NCBI RefSeq assembly: GCF_003024525.3 | Contig: NZ_CP035936.1 | Location: 1 to 64,000, forward strand | Direction of reading: 5' to 3' | Length of the DNA: 64,000 bases | From: Acinetobacter cumulans | Lineage (GTDB): Bacteria; Pseudomonadota; Gammaproteobacteria; Pseudomonadales; Moraxellaceae | Part shown: piece by piece, positions 57,008 through 64,000 of the stretch | How positions within the stretch are numbered: the stretch's first letter is position 1 | Layout: each line of letters starts with the position of its first letter | Made by a program: the position numbers and the translations under genes | The notes under the pieces: model-generated | Seen by the model: the letters and a program-made list of their open reading frames with translations, nothing else | What the model was told of the DNA's origin: nothing | The model's database searches: none

Positions 57008-57433
57008 ATGAATAAGAAAAAAGTTATTGGTTATATTTTAGGTGGAATTGGTGGGTATATATTTAGTCACTATGTGATTTCACCTTATTTTTTTGGAAGC
57101 AATGCAGATAAAGTTCAAGAGCAGATCACAATAGCACTTGATGAAGAATTAAATCATTTACGTCGTAAATTACCACTAAGAATAGATAAATATAGTACGT
57201 TAATTGCTATTGATCGACGTGAATTAAGTGTTGCCTACACATACGAACTGAATGCTGCACAGATTCAGAATAGTCCTTTAATGAATTATTCAACTCAAAG
57301 ACACAAGGAAAATTTATGCGCATCAGTTGCTCATACATTTGAACATAACATTCACTACGATTTTATTTATAAGGATACCAACAACCAAATTCTACAAACT
57401 ATTCCAATTGATAAAAAGTTGTGCAGAATTTGA
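57008..57433 (+). CDS. Hypothetical membrane-anchored protein
   Basis: This 141-aa protein has an N-terminal membrane segment (KVIGYILGGIGGYIFSHYVISPYFFG) and a domain of about 100 residues with two cysteines (LCASV and KLCRI), probably in the periplasm. I recognise no family. It is 32 bp behind the second YbjQ-like gene in the same direction and is a little more AT-rich than its neighbours. It probably belongs to the same transcript. Confidence 0.6.
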   Translation: MNKKKVIGYILGGIGGYIFSHYVISPYFFGSNADKVQEQITIALDEELNHLRRKLPLRIDKYSTLIAIDRRELSVAYTYELNAAQIQNSPLMNYSTQRHKENLCASVAHTFEHNIHYDFIYKDTNNQILQTIPIDKKLCRI

Positions 57434-57456
57434 TGCCCAATGTAGTGGCATATCTC

Positions 57457-57484
57457 ATGACGCTTAAATTTAAATAAGCGTCAT
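57457..57484. terminator. Hairpin between convergent genes
   Basis: A perfect 10-bp stem (ATGACGCTTA/TAAGCGTCAT) encloses an 8-nt A-T loop. The T tail is short on the plus strand, so termination strength is uncertain. Confidence 0.55.
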
Positions 57485-57524
57485 TTCACTTTATATTTAA
57501 TTTAATGAATGTGAGATCAAAAAA

Positions 57525-58331
57525 TCACTTCACTTTCATTTTACGGATCATTTTATATAGCGTACTTGGCGACAGGCGTGATACCCATGTGCCCAAAACT
57601 TCTTTACGACCACCAACCACAATGTATTCTTCCCCTTTGAGCAATGCATTTACTGTAATTTTTGCAAACTCATCTGCTTCTAAACCATTGGCCGTGGCTT
57701 CATTATCATAGCCTTGCGCCTTGCCCTCTCCATTTAAAGCATTAATAGAGACATTGGTTTTGACAAAGCCTGGGAAAATGACAGATACATCGACCCCTTG
57801 CTCAGCAACTTCTGCACGTAAACTGTTGGCCCATAAGTGAATGGCTGCTTTAGCTGCCGAATATGAAGCGCGATACTGCGTACCCAATAGACCAGCCACG
57901 CTAGAAACAAACACAATGCGGCCTGATTTTTGTTGCAAGAAAGATGGTAATGCTGTTTTGGTCAAAAATACTTGTGAAAAGTAATCCAGCTCCATAATGG
58001 CGCGTTCAGTCTGCATGGTGGTTTCTGTAATGAGCGCGCGCTGGCTTAAGCCTGCATTATTAATCAGCCAATCGATACGACCTTTGCACTGTAAGACCTG
58101 TTCATAGGCATGGCGGACTTGATTTTCATCAGTAATATCCGCTGCTATAGATAAATGCTGTTCAGGTTTTAGTAAGCCAACACGTACATTTTCCAACTCC
58201 TCAAAACGACGTGCAGTTAGCACAACGTGTGCACCTTGCAATGCACATTCCTGTGCCAGCGCCTTGCCTAAACCAGATGAAGCACCTGTAATCCAAACAA
58301 CTTTGTCTTGCAAACTTTTCAGTTGCGCCAT
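57525..58331 (-). CDS. Short-chain dehydrogenase/reductase
   Basis: This 268-aa SDR has the cofactor loop WITGASSGLGKALA, the NNAG motif, the catalytic serine in VFVSSVAGLLG and YxxxK as YSAAKAAI. The basic residue after the second strand (TARRFEEL) favours NADPH. The C-terminal KMIRKMKVK is basic. Substrate unknown. It is convergent with the YbjQ cluster. Confidence 0.9.
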   Translation of the reverse strand: MAQLKSLQDKVVWITGASSGLGKALAQECALQGAHVVLTARRFEELENVRVGLLKPEQHLSIAADITDENQVRHAYEQVLQCKGRIDWLINNAGLSQRALITETTMQTERAIMELDYFSQVFLTKTALPSFLQQKSGRIVFVSSVAGLLGTQYRASYSAAKAAIHLWANSLRAEVAEQGVDVSVIFPGFVKTNVSINALNGEGKAQGYDNEATANGLEADEFAKITVNALLKGEEYIVVGGRKEVLGTWVSRLSPSTLYKMIRKMKVK

Positions 58332-58372
58332 GTTCTTCCCCTGTTATGCGAACTGCAAATCAAACTCGATAT

Positions 58373-59038
58373 TTAACTTTTTACTGCTTCTTGCTGAATA
58401 AAGCCAATAAAATGATCAAAATATGGGCTTATTGCTTGGGCATTATAAATTGAACCCAATTTATCAAAGCGCTTGTAGCCCAGCTGAGTAGTTAGATTAA
58501 TCACCCCATTTAAGGTTTTATCCACTACTATATTGAATTTCAACATTTTTTTAGGCTCACGCACCAAATGTGTAACCCCTTGATCGACCACTTCGGTAAA
58601 TGCCTTCAGTGCAGTCGGTACATATTGGTTATTACCCAGTTTAATCTGTTCAACACAGCCCAGTAATTCTGTAATCAAGGCATTGTCGACTGGATAAGTT
58701 ACAAAGGTGTTGCCATTTTGATCGACAGTCAGCTCATGCAGATAATTGACCATGGGTTTGAGACGATCATTGCCAAAAAATGACACCGACCACGGCATAT
58801 ATTTGCGGGTCATTTCAGTCACCTGCTTAATGATTTTTTCTGACTCATGATCACTTGAGCTGGACATTTTTGCCATACTTCCAAAGACTTGATCGATAAT
58901 ATCGCAGGCTATATCCGCCAGAGTATCCCCCAAGGGCTTTGCCATGCTATCGGTATTATTTTCGTTGATTTTTTGATGTATGCCCATAAAACGTTGGTGT
59001 GTTTCTGGCTGAATTTTAAGGAAAATTGTATAACTCAT
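58373..59038 (-). CDS. Hypothetical protein
   Basis: This 221-aa protein has no signal peptide or transmembrane helix and is mostly helical and charged. No family is recognised. The central part (IIDQVFGSMAKMSSSSDHESEKIIKQVTEMTRKYMPWSVSFFGNDRLKPMVNYL) recalls regulators of lipid-storage loci only vaguely, so I assign nothing. It lies 41 bp upstream of the SDR gene in the same direction, suggesting a two-gene operon. AGGAGG lies just ahead of the ATG. Confidence 0.6.
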   Translation of the reverse strand: MSYTIFLKIQPETHQRFMGIHQKINENNTDSMAKPLGDTLADIACDIIDQVFGSMAKMSSSSDHESEKIIKQVTEMTRKYMPWSVSFFGNDRLKPMVNYLHELTVDQNGNTFVTYPVDNALITELLGCVEQIKLGNNQYVPTALKAFTEVVDQGVTHLVREPKKMLKFNIVVDKTLNGVINLTTQLGYKRFDKLGSIYNAQAISPYFDHFIGFIQQEAVKS

Positions 59039-59216
59039 TGCAGGCCTCCTTGTTATAGTGTTTAACGGTCTACGTGTTCTTTTCTTAAGCCTATCATAAT
59101 GCTAAGGATTGGTACTGCCAATTGGCGAAAGTTTACATTCTTGCAACATCCCTAAATCTCCATTTTTTTTGCTACAATAGGTCTAATTTTTTATCCACTT
59201 TTGATCTGTTTAGACT

Positions 59217-62111
59217 ATGACTGATTCAGCGCAAAATATTGCTACGACCTACGATCCAACCGAGATCGAAAAAAAATGGTACCAAACTTGGGAAGAGCGC
59301 GGTTACTTCAAACCGTCTGAAAAAGGTGAATCATTCTGTATCATGATTCCACCGCCAAACGTCACTGGTAGCTTGCACATGGGTCATGGTTTTAACAATG
59401 CCATCATGGATGCTCTGACTCGTTATAACCGTATGTCTGGCAAAAATACGCTTTGGCAACCAGGTACGGACCATGCGGGTATTGCAACGCAAATGGTTGT
59501 TGAACGTCAGTTGGGTGCTGAAGGTATTAGCCGTCATGACCTTGGCCGTGAAAAGTTCATTGAAAAAGTGTGGGAATGGAAAGAACAATCTGGCGGTAAC
59601 ATTACCCGTCAAATTCGTCGCTTAGGTTCTTCTGTAGACTGGTCTCGTGAACGCTTCACGATGGACGAAGGTTTATCAAATGCGGTGAAAGAAGTATTTG
59701 TTAAGCTACATGAAGAAGGCTTAATTTACCGCGGTAAACGCCTTGTAAACTGGGACCCTAAACTACAAACTGCCCTTTCTGACTTAGAAGTAGAGTCTGA
59801 TAAAGAAGAAGCAGGTTCATTATGGCACTTCAAATATTTCTTTGAAGATAAGTCACTTCGTACCCACGACGGTAAAGATCACATCGTTGTTGCGACGACT
59901 CGTCCTGAAACATTGCTTGGCGATACAGCCGTTGCAGTTGCACTGGATGATGAACGCTATGCAGCACTTGTTGGCAAAAACATTATCTTGCCAATTACAG
60001 GCCGTGCTGTTCCTATCGTTAAAGACGAATATGTAGACAAAGAATTTGGTACAGGCTGTGTGAAAATCACCCCTGCGCACGACTTCAATGACTATGAAGT
60101 GGGCAAACGCTGTGAACTTCCAATCATCAACATCTTCAACAAAAATGCGGAAGTTCTTGCTGAGTTTGAATACATCGCGAAAGCGGGCGAGCAAATTTCT
60201 AAAACCATTCCTGCACCTGCGGACTACATTGGTTTAGAACGTTTTGCTGCACGTAAACAATTGGTTGCTCAAGCAGAAGCTGAAGGCTGGTTAGACCAAA
60301 TTCAACCGTACACATTGAAGCCACCTCGCGGTGACCGTTCAGGCGTGATCGTTGAACCACTACTGACTGACCAATGGTACGTAAAAATTGCGCCGCTTGC
60401 TGAGCCTGCAATTAAAGCAGTGAAAGATGGCGAGATTAAATTCGTTCCTGAGCAATACAGCAACATGTACATGGCGTGGATGAACAACATCCAAGATTGG
60501 TGTATTTCGCGTCAATTGTGGTGGGGTCACCGTATCCCTGCTTGGTACGATGCTGAAGGTAACGTATTTGTAGGTCGTGATGAAGCTGAAGTTCGTGCGA
60601 AAAACGGCATTGCACCTGAAGTTGAATTGAAACAAGACGAAGACGTGCTTGATACATGGTTCTCTTCTGGTCTTTGGACATTCTCAACTTTAGGTTGGAC
60701 TGGCGATGCGGCGAAAGATAAAGAAAACTATTTCTTAAATACTTTCCACCCGACTGATGTGCTTGTGACTGGTTTTGACATCATCTTCTTCTGGGTTGCC
60801 CGCATGATCATGATGACCATGCACTTCATGAAAAATGAAGATGGCACACCGCAAGTTCCGTTCAAAACTGTGTATGTACATGGTTTAGTTCGTGATGGCG
60901 AAGGTCAGAAAATGTCTAAATCTAAGGGCAACGTGCTTGACCCATTAGATTTGATTGACGGTGTTGATCTTGAAACTTTAGTACAAAAACGTACGACTGG
61001 TTTGATGAACCCGAAACAAGCAGCGAAGATTGAAAAATCAACACGTAAAGAATTCCCTGAAGGCATTCAATCTTACGGTACAGATGCGGTTCGTTTCACT
61101 TTCTGTGCGCTTGCGAACACAGGCCGTGACATTAAGTTCGATATGAAGCGTGTTGAAGGCTACCGTAACTTTGCCAACAAAATCTGGAACGCTACGCGTT
61201 TCGTGATGATGAACTGTGAAGAGCAAGTGATTGGTCAAGAAGTTCGTCAAGACCTTTGGGAATTGCCTGAACAGTGGATTGTTAGCCGTTTACAAAAAGC
61301 GGAACAAGCGGTGCAAACTGCATTTGCAACGTACCGTTTAGACTTGGCTGCGCAAGCGATTTACGAGTTCATTTGGAATGAATACTGTGACTGGTATGTA
61401 GAGCTGACTAAGCCTGTTCTAAATGATGAAAACGTATCGGTTGAGCGTAAAGCTGAAGTACGTCGTGTTCTACTTGCTGTGATGGAAGCGTCTTTACGTT
61501 TGGCTCATCCGTTGATGCCTTACCTAACAGAAGAAATTTGGCAAACGCTTGCGCCGAAACTGAACATTTCTGGCGAAACGATTATGCTTGCACAGTACCC
61601 TGTTGCTGAGCAAGCATTGATTAACGAACAAGCTGAAGCGGATATGCAATGGCTGCAAGGTTTGATTGGTGCGGTACGTAACATCCGTGGTGAGATGGGC
61701 TTAGGTAATGCTCGCTTGTTGCCTGTTCTTCTGCAAAACACGACGGATGCTGAAAAAGCACAGATCACGCGTATCGAAGCGTTATTCACTGCGTTGGCGA
61801 AAGTTGAAAGCATTACTTTCCTTGCTGATGGTGAACAACCGCCATTGTCTTCTTCATCTGTAGTGGGTCATGTATCTGTATTCGTTCCAATGAAGGGTTT
61901 AATTGACCCTAAAGCGGAATTGGGTCGTTTGCAAAAAGACTTAGACAAGGTTCAAAAACAGCATGACCAAATTGCGACTAAGTTAGGCAATGAAGGTTTT
62001 GTAGCGAAAGCACCTGCTGCTGTGGTTGAAGGCGAGAAAGTGAAACTTGCTGAATTTGCTGATCAGTTAGCGAAGATTAAAGCAAATATGGAGCAAATTG
62101 CAGCGCTTTAA
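59217..62111 (+). CDS. valS: Valine--tRNA ligase
   Basis: ValS charges tRNA-Val and edits threonine. The 964-aa class I synthetase has the HIGH motif in [15 protein letters not shown], the CP1 editing domain ([15 protein letters not shown]), the KMSKS motif in [14 protein letters not shown], the anticodon-binding helical domain and the C-terminal coiled-coil arm ([40 protein letters not shown]). Length matches (about 950). It ends at a terminator beyond which the AT-rich retron begins. Confidence 0.98.
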   Translation: MTDSAQNIATTYDPTEIEKKWYQTWEERGYFKPSEKGESFCIMIPPPNVTGSLHMGHGFNNAIMDALTRYNRMSGKNTLWQPGTDHAGIATQMVVERQLGAEGISRHDLGREKFIEKVWEWKEQSGGNITRQIRRLGSSVDWSRERFTMDEGLSNAVKEVFVKLHEEGLIYRGKRLVNWDPKLQTALSDLEVESDKEEAGSLWHFKYFFEDKSLRTHDGKDHIVVATTRPETLLGDTAVAVALDDERYAALVGKNIILPITGRAVPIVKDEYVDKEFGTGCVKITPAHDFNDYEVGKRCELPIINIFNKNAEVLAEFEYIAKAGEQISKTIPAPADYIGLERFAARKQLVAQAEAEGWLDQIQPYTLKPPRGDRSGVIVEPLLTDQWYVKIAPLAEPAIKAVKDGEIKFVPEQYSNMYMAWMNNIQDWCISRQLWWGHRIPAWYDAEGNVFVGRDEAEVRAKNGIAPEVELKQDEDVLDTWFSSGLWTFSTLGWTGDAAKDKENYFLNTFHPTDVLVTGFDIIFFWVARMIMMTMHFMKNEDGTPQVPFKTVYVHGLVRDGEGQKMSKSKGNVLDPLDLIDGVDLETLVQKRTTGLMNPKQAAKIEKSTRKEFPEGIQSYGTDAVRFTFCALANTGRDIKFDMKRVEGYRNFANKIWNATRFVMMNCEEQVIGQEVRQDLWELPEQWIVSRLQKAEQAVQTAFATYRLDLAAQAIYEFIWNEYCDWYVELTKPVLNDENVSVERKAEVRRVLLAVMEASLRLAHPLMPYLTEEIWQTLAPKLNISGETIMLAQYPVAEQALINEQAEADMQWLQGLIGAVRNIRGEMGLGNARLLPVLLQNTTDAEKAQITRIEALFTALAKVESITFLADGEQPPLSSSSVVGHVSVFVPMKGLIDPKAELGRLQKDLDKVQKQHDQIATKLGNEGFVAKAPAAVVEGEKVKLAEFADQLAKIKANMEQIAAL

Positions 62112-62127
62112 TGCTGTAGTTTGATTC

Positions 62128-62158
62128 AAAAAAATCCCCTCTAATGAGGGGATTTTTT
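62128..62158. terminator. Shared terminator of valS and the retron
   Basis: The stem AATCCCCTC/GAGGGGATT with a 4-nt loop has A and T runs on both sides. It abuts the stop codon of the reverse transcriptase, so it ends both convergent units. Confidence 0.85.
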
Positions 62159-63173
62159 ATTGAATAAGATTACTTAGTATTTTTTTATATTCAGTAAACT
62201 CTAAGTTATTTGGCTCAACATTTAAAACAAAATTTACACGCCCTATAAGAGAAGCTAAATAATCAGGGTTTTTAATTTTTTTCTTATTTACATGAGAAAT
62301 AAAACCATATTTTTCTATATAGTAAATCTCTTGCTTCAATTTTCTTTTATATTGTTTAGGTACGGAGAGGATATTACCTTTAATTTGAATTCCTGTAATG
62401 ATATTTTGGGATGCATTTACCTTAAGTCTAGTTTTCTTTGTATTTATTTTAAAACCATAATTCTTAATGAGAAAACTACAAAAATTCCTAAAACTTAATG
62501 AAATATAATTACCTGAAAATACAAGATCATCAGCATAGCGGCTATATTTTAAATTATTTTTTAGAGCATATTTATTTAATTTCCTATCTAAATTAACTAA
62601 TAAAATATTAGATAGAGCCGGACTACAAGATGAACCTTGCACTAAACAATCTTTAAAACAACAAAGCCTGGATAAGTAAAAAGAAATTTTTTTTGAATAC
62701 CCTAAACTATAAAAAAAATTAACTATCCAACCAATTGGAATTGATGAAAAAAAATCTTTAATATCTAAATGTAAAAAAACACTGGAATTAATGTGCTCTC
62801 TAGCATTGGTAATAATAGATTTTCCATCGAGAAACCCATGTGCATATGCATTTTTATTTTTTACTTTTAAAATGTTTATATATATCCATTGTTGAACCTT
62901 TTTTAAGGACTTAAATGGAGCATTAATTTTTCTGGTGCCACCTTTTTTCTTAGGTATTTCAAATTCACGATAAAATTTTTCGGGAGAAAAAATCATTGAG
63001 TATAATGTTTTTACATTTATACCAACTAATTTTGATAAATGCTCTATCTCAAAAATTACAGGGACTTTATTTTTTAATAGCTTTTCGACAACCAAGCCAT
63101 ATTCATTTATATATGCTTCTTGTAAACCTACATCATTAAAATAGGCTACCCATTCTTTTGCTTTATTAGACAT
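62157..63173 (-). CDS. Retron-type reverse transcriptase (RNA-directed DNA polymerase)
   Basis: This enzyme reverse-transcribes part of its cognate RNA into msDNA. With the ATG at 63173 the product has 338 aa. Motifs seen: AHGF (111-114), NAREH (123-127, the retron NAxxH), LDIKDFFSSI (136-145), QGSSCSPALSN (179-189), the catalytic YADD (213-216) and a VTG-like IITG (258-261). No maturase or endonuclease domain follows, which fits retrons rather than group II introns. The frame is open up to 63236, but the extra 21 codons run through the msd hairpin and a2 repeat, so I reject them. The gene is strongly AT-rich and starts seven bases after the msr-msd RNA. Confidence 0.92.
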   Translation of the reverse strand: MSNKAKEWVAYFNDVGLQEAYINEYGLVVEKLLKNKVPVIFEIEHLSKLVGINVKTLYSMIFSPEKFYREFEIPKKKGGTRKINAPFKSLKKVQQWIYINILKVKNKNAYAHGFLDGKSIITNAREHINSSVFLHLDIKDFFSSIPIGWIVNFFYSLGYSKKISFYLSRLCCFKDCLVQGSSCSPALSNILLVNLDRKLNKYALKNNLKYSRYADDLVFSGNYISLSFRNFCSFLIKNYGFKINTKKTRLKVNASQNIITGIQIKGNILSVPKQYKRKLKQEIYYIEKYGFISHVNKKKIKNPDYLASLIGRVNFVLNVEPNNLEFTEYKKILSNLIQ

Positions 63174-63180
63174 AAAAAAC

Positions 63181-63373
63181 CTGTAAGGATTACTCAAATT
63201 ACTTGCTTTGTAAGAAACAAATTTATTGGGAAACATCCAAATAAATTTGTTTCTTACTTCGAATCAGCAAATGCTGTTCGACCCTCTCATTAAATCTTTG
63301 ATTTAATGAGAGTAAAGGTCATAGACCCGTTAACACTAGAAGCGACTACACTTCAACATACTAATCCTTACAG
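63181..63373 (-). ncRNA. Candidate retron msr-msd RNA
   Basis: Read on the minus strand, the 193-nt segment begins with CTGTAAGGATTA (a1, 63373-63362) and ends with its perfect complement TAATCCTTACAG (a2, 63192-63181). Just after a1 comes G at 63361, a possible branching guanosine. The msr part folds into GAAGTG/CGCTTC (63354-63339), a 13-bp perfect stem CTCTCATTAAATC/GATTTAATGAGAG with AAA loop (63312-63284), and CGAACAGC/GCTGATTCG with one bulge (about 63280-63260). The msd is an 18-bp perfect stem (63257-63240 with 63227-63210). This order and position, immediately upstream of the RT gene, is what retrons show. Exact ends and branch point are inferred. Confidence 0.88.
63210..63257 (-). 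repeat. msd hairpin, 18-bp perfect stem
   Basis: On the minus strand GTAAGAAACAAATTTATT (63257-63240) pairs perfectly with 63227-63210 around a 12-nt loop, TGGATGTTTCCC. The loop itself can add a GGA/TCC pairing around TGTT. This is the segment expected to become single-stranded msDNA. Confidence 0.88.
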
Positions 63374-63382
63374 GTGCTAATG

Positions 63383-63410
63383 AGTATATCTGCTTTCTTT
63401 TTTAAAGCAA
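63383..63410 (-). promoter_or_regulatory. Candidate promoter of the retron RNA
   Basis: On the minus strand TTGCTT (63410-63405), a 16-bp spacer and TATACT (63388-63383) would start transcription near 63376, within three bases of the a1 repeat. The fit between the predicted start and the RNA's 5' end supports it; the elements alone are moderate matches. It overlaps the last codons of the upstream gene. Confidence 0.5.
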
Positions 63411-63722
63411 ACTTCTTTTAGGGATATACAGTTCATTAACCTCAAGTTCATTTTTTGAAAGAAATTTTTTTGGAATAAATGTTTCTTTAACTTGACGATT
63501 ATTAACATTTAATAAAACTTTTTGTTCACCAGTCATTGTGAGTTTTACAAAAACCCCATCAATAATTAATAATTTTTCATCGCGCAGCTTAAAAATTAGT
63601 TTAAAAAAATCACTCGGAGGAACTGATAACCTCTGATTTAAAGTATAAGCTTGTAAAGTTTTATTTGAAGATGAAAAAAGTATTTCAAGCAGCTTGTTTG
63701 ATATAATTTCACTTTTTCTCAT
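63402..63722 (-). CDS. Small winged-helix-like protein of the retron operon
   Basis: This 106-aa protein has a predicted winged-helix fold: ISNKLLEILFSSSNKTLQAYTLNQRLSVPPSDFFKLIFKLRDEKLLIIDGVFVKLTMTGEQKVLL looks like helix-turn-helix plus wing (residues 6-70). A basic tail follows (VKETFIPKKFLS...LYIPKRSLL). Its ATG overlaps the upstream stop by one base (TAATG), so translation is coupled to the preceding gene. Small winged-helix partners accompany several retron types and may help bind the RNA-DNA or control the effector. The family is not recognised directly; the role is inferred from position. Confidence 0.62.
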   Translation of the reverse strand: MRKSEIISNKLLEILFSSSNKTLQAYTLNQRLSVPPSDFFKLIFKLRDEKLLIIDGVFVKLTMTGEQKVLLNVNNRQVKETFIPKKFLSKNELEVNELYIPKRSLL

Positions 63723-64000
63723 TAAGCATCATCCATTGCTCTATGTAATAAAACATCTCGTACTCTATTATCTGAATAGTATTTCCACCAAAACACAGGA
63801 AAAACATTATTGGGTGTGTTTTTACTCTCTATAGAAAGTGCAACTTGTGATTCGCCATAGCCAAGACTAGGGAATTCTCTTTCATTATATGAGCTAGATA
63901 ATTTTCTCTCTATTAATCTCATCAAATCTTTTTTTTGCTCTACTTCACTTAAATCATATATTTTCTCTAAAAGCTTATCATCGACTATATAATAAGATGA
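63722..64000 (-). CDS. Candidate retron effector, C-terminal 92 residues (cut by window edge)
   Basis: The frame is open to the last base of the window without a convincing start, so this is the 3' part of a longer gene. The visible tail has SNxTPNN-like and tryptophan-rich segments (GYGESQVALSIESKNTPNNVFPVFWWKYYSDNRVRD). This recalls the C-terminus of phosphoribosyltransferase-like proteins of conflict systems (PRTase-CE type), which occur as retron effectors. That likeness is from memory over a short stretch and is uncertain. Coupled translation with the winged-helix gene and the same AT-rich composition place it in the retron operon. A shorter TTG start at 63925 is possible but unlikely. 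Confidence 0.5.
   Translation of the reverse strand, partial: SSYYIVDDKLLEKIYDLSEVEQKKDLMRLIERKLSSSYNEREFPSLGYGESQVALSIESKNTPNNVFPVFWWKYYSDNRVRDVLLHRAMDDA

Noticed and set aside
62157-63173. Group II intron or diversity-generating retroelement
   Set aside because: No maturase, HNH domain, intron domain V or template/variable repeat pair is seen, while the upstream RNA has retron a1/a2 and msd structure.

Overview
The window is chromosomal DNA from a member of the genus Acinetobacter. The AdeIJK efflux operon, the hemA-TPR-lolB-ispE-tRNA-Gln-prs-rplY-pth block, the moderately low GC content and the many lineage-typical small proteins all point that way; I cannot name the species. Most of the window is conserved housekeeping sequence on both strands. 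The first base lies inside carB, and the last base lies inside an accessory gene.

Layout. 1-2.3 kb: 3' half of carB, then greA. 2.4-5.5 kb: three accessory-looking genes (methyltransferase, CatB-like acetyltransferase, an AT-rich P-loop ATPase) ending at tRNA-Met and the RNase P RNA. 6-16 kb: ferredoxin, coaD, smpB, a secreted FilA-like protein, a flavodoxin-like oxidoreductase, pgeF, rluD, bamD, dnaG, hemA. 16-23 kb: TPR protein, lolB, ispE, four identical tRNA-Gln genes, prs, rplY, pth, panD. 23-32 kb: a two-gene membrane unit, FMN riboswitch-ribB, HPP protein and its divergent TetR regulator, LysE exporter, trhO, DedA and small proteins. 32-37.6 kb: rpoD, ybeD-like, lipB, an SCP2-like protein and an iron alcohol dehydrogenase. 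37.8-47 kb: PuuP-like permease, trmL, cysG, serS, lolA, rpmA-rplU, ispB. 47-59 kb: Gcr-type membrane protein, PAP2 phosphatase, adeIJK, two YbjQ-like proteins, an SDR. 59-62 kb: valS.

The most notable element is at the right edge, 62,157-64,000 on the minus strand: an AT-rich retron. A reverse transcriptase gene with YADD, NAxxH and a VTG-like motif is preceded by a 193-nt candidate msr-msd RNA. That RNA is bounded by a perfect 12-bp a1/a2 inverted repeat (63181-63192 and 63362-63373). Inside it are three msr-type hairpins and an msd hairpin with an 18-bp perfect stem (63210-63257). A candidate promoter would start transcription within a few bases of a1. Upstream lie a small winged-helix-like protein and the C-terminal part of a further protein, possibly a phosphoribosyltransferase-like effector, cut by the window edge. 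This looks like an anti-phage retron operon inserted directly behind the valS terminator. A second candidate accessory element is the lone AT-rich Sll1717-like ATPase at 3991-5430 beside tRNA-Met.
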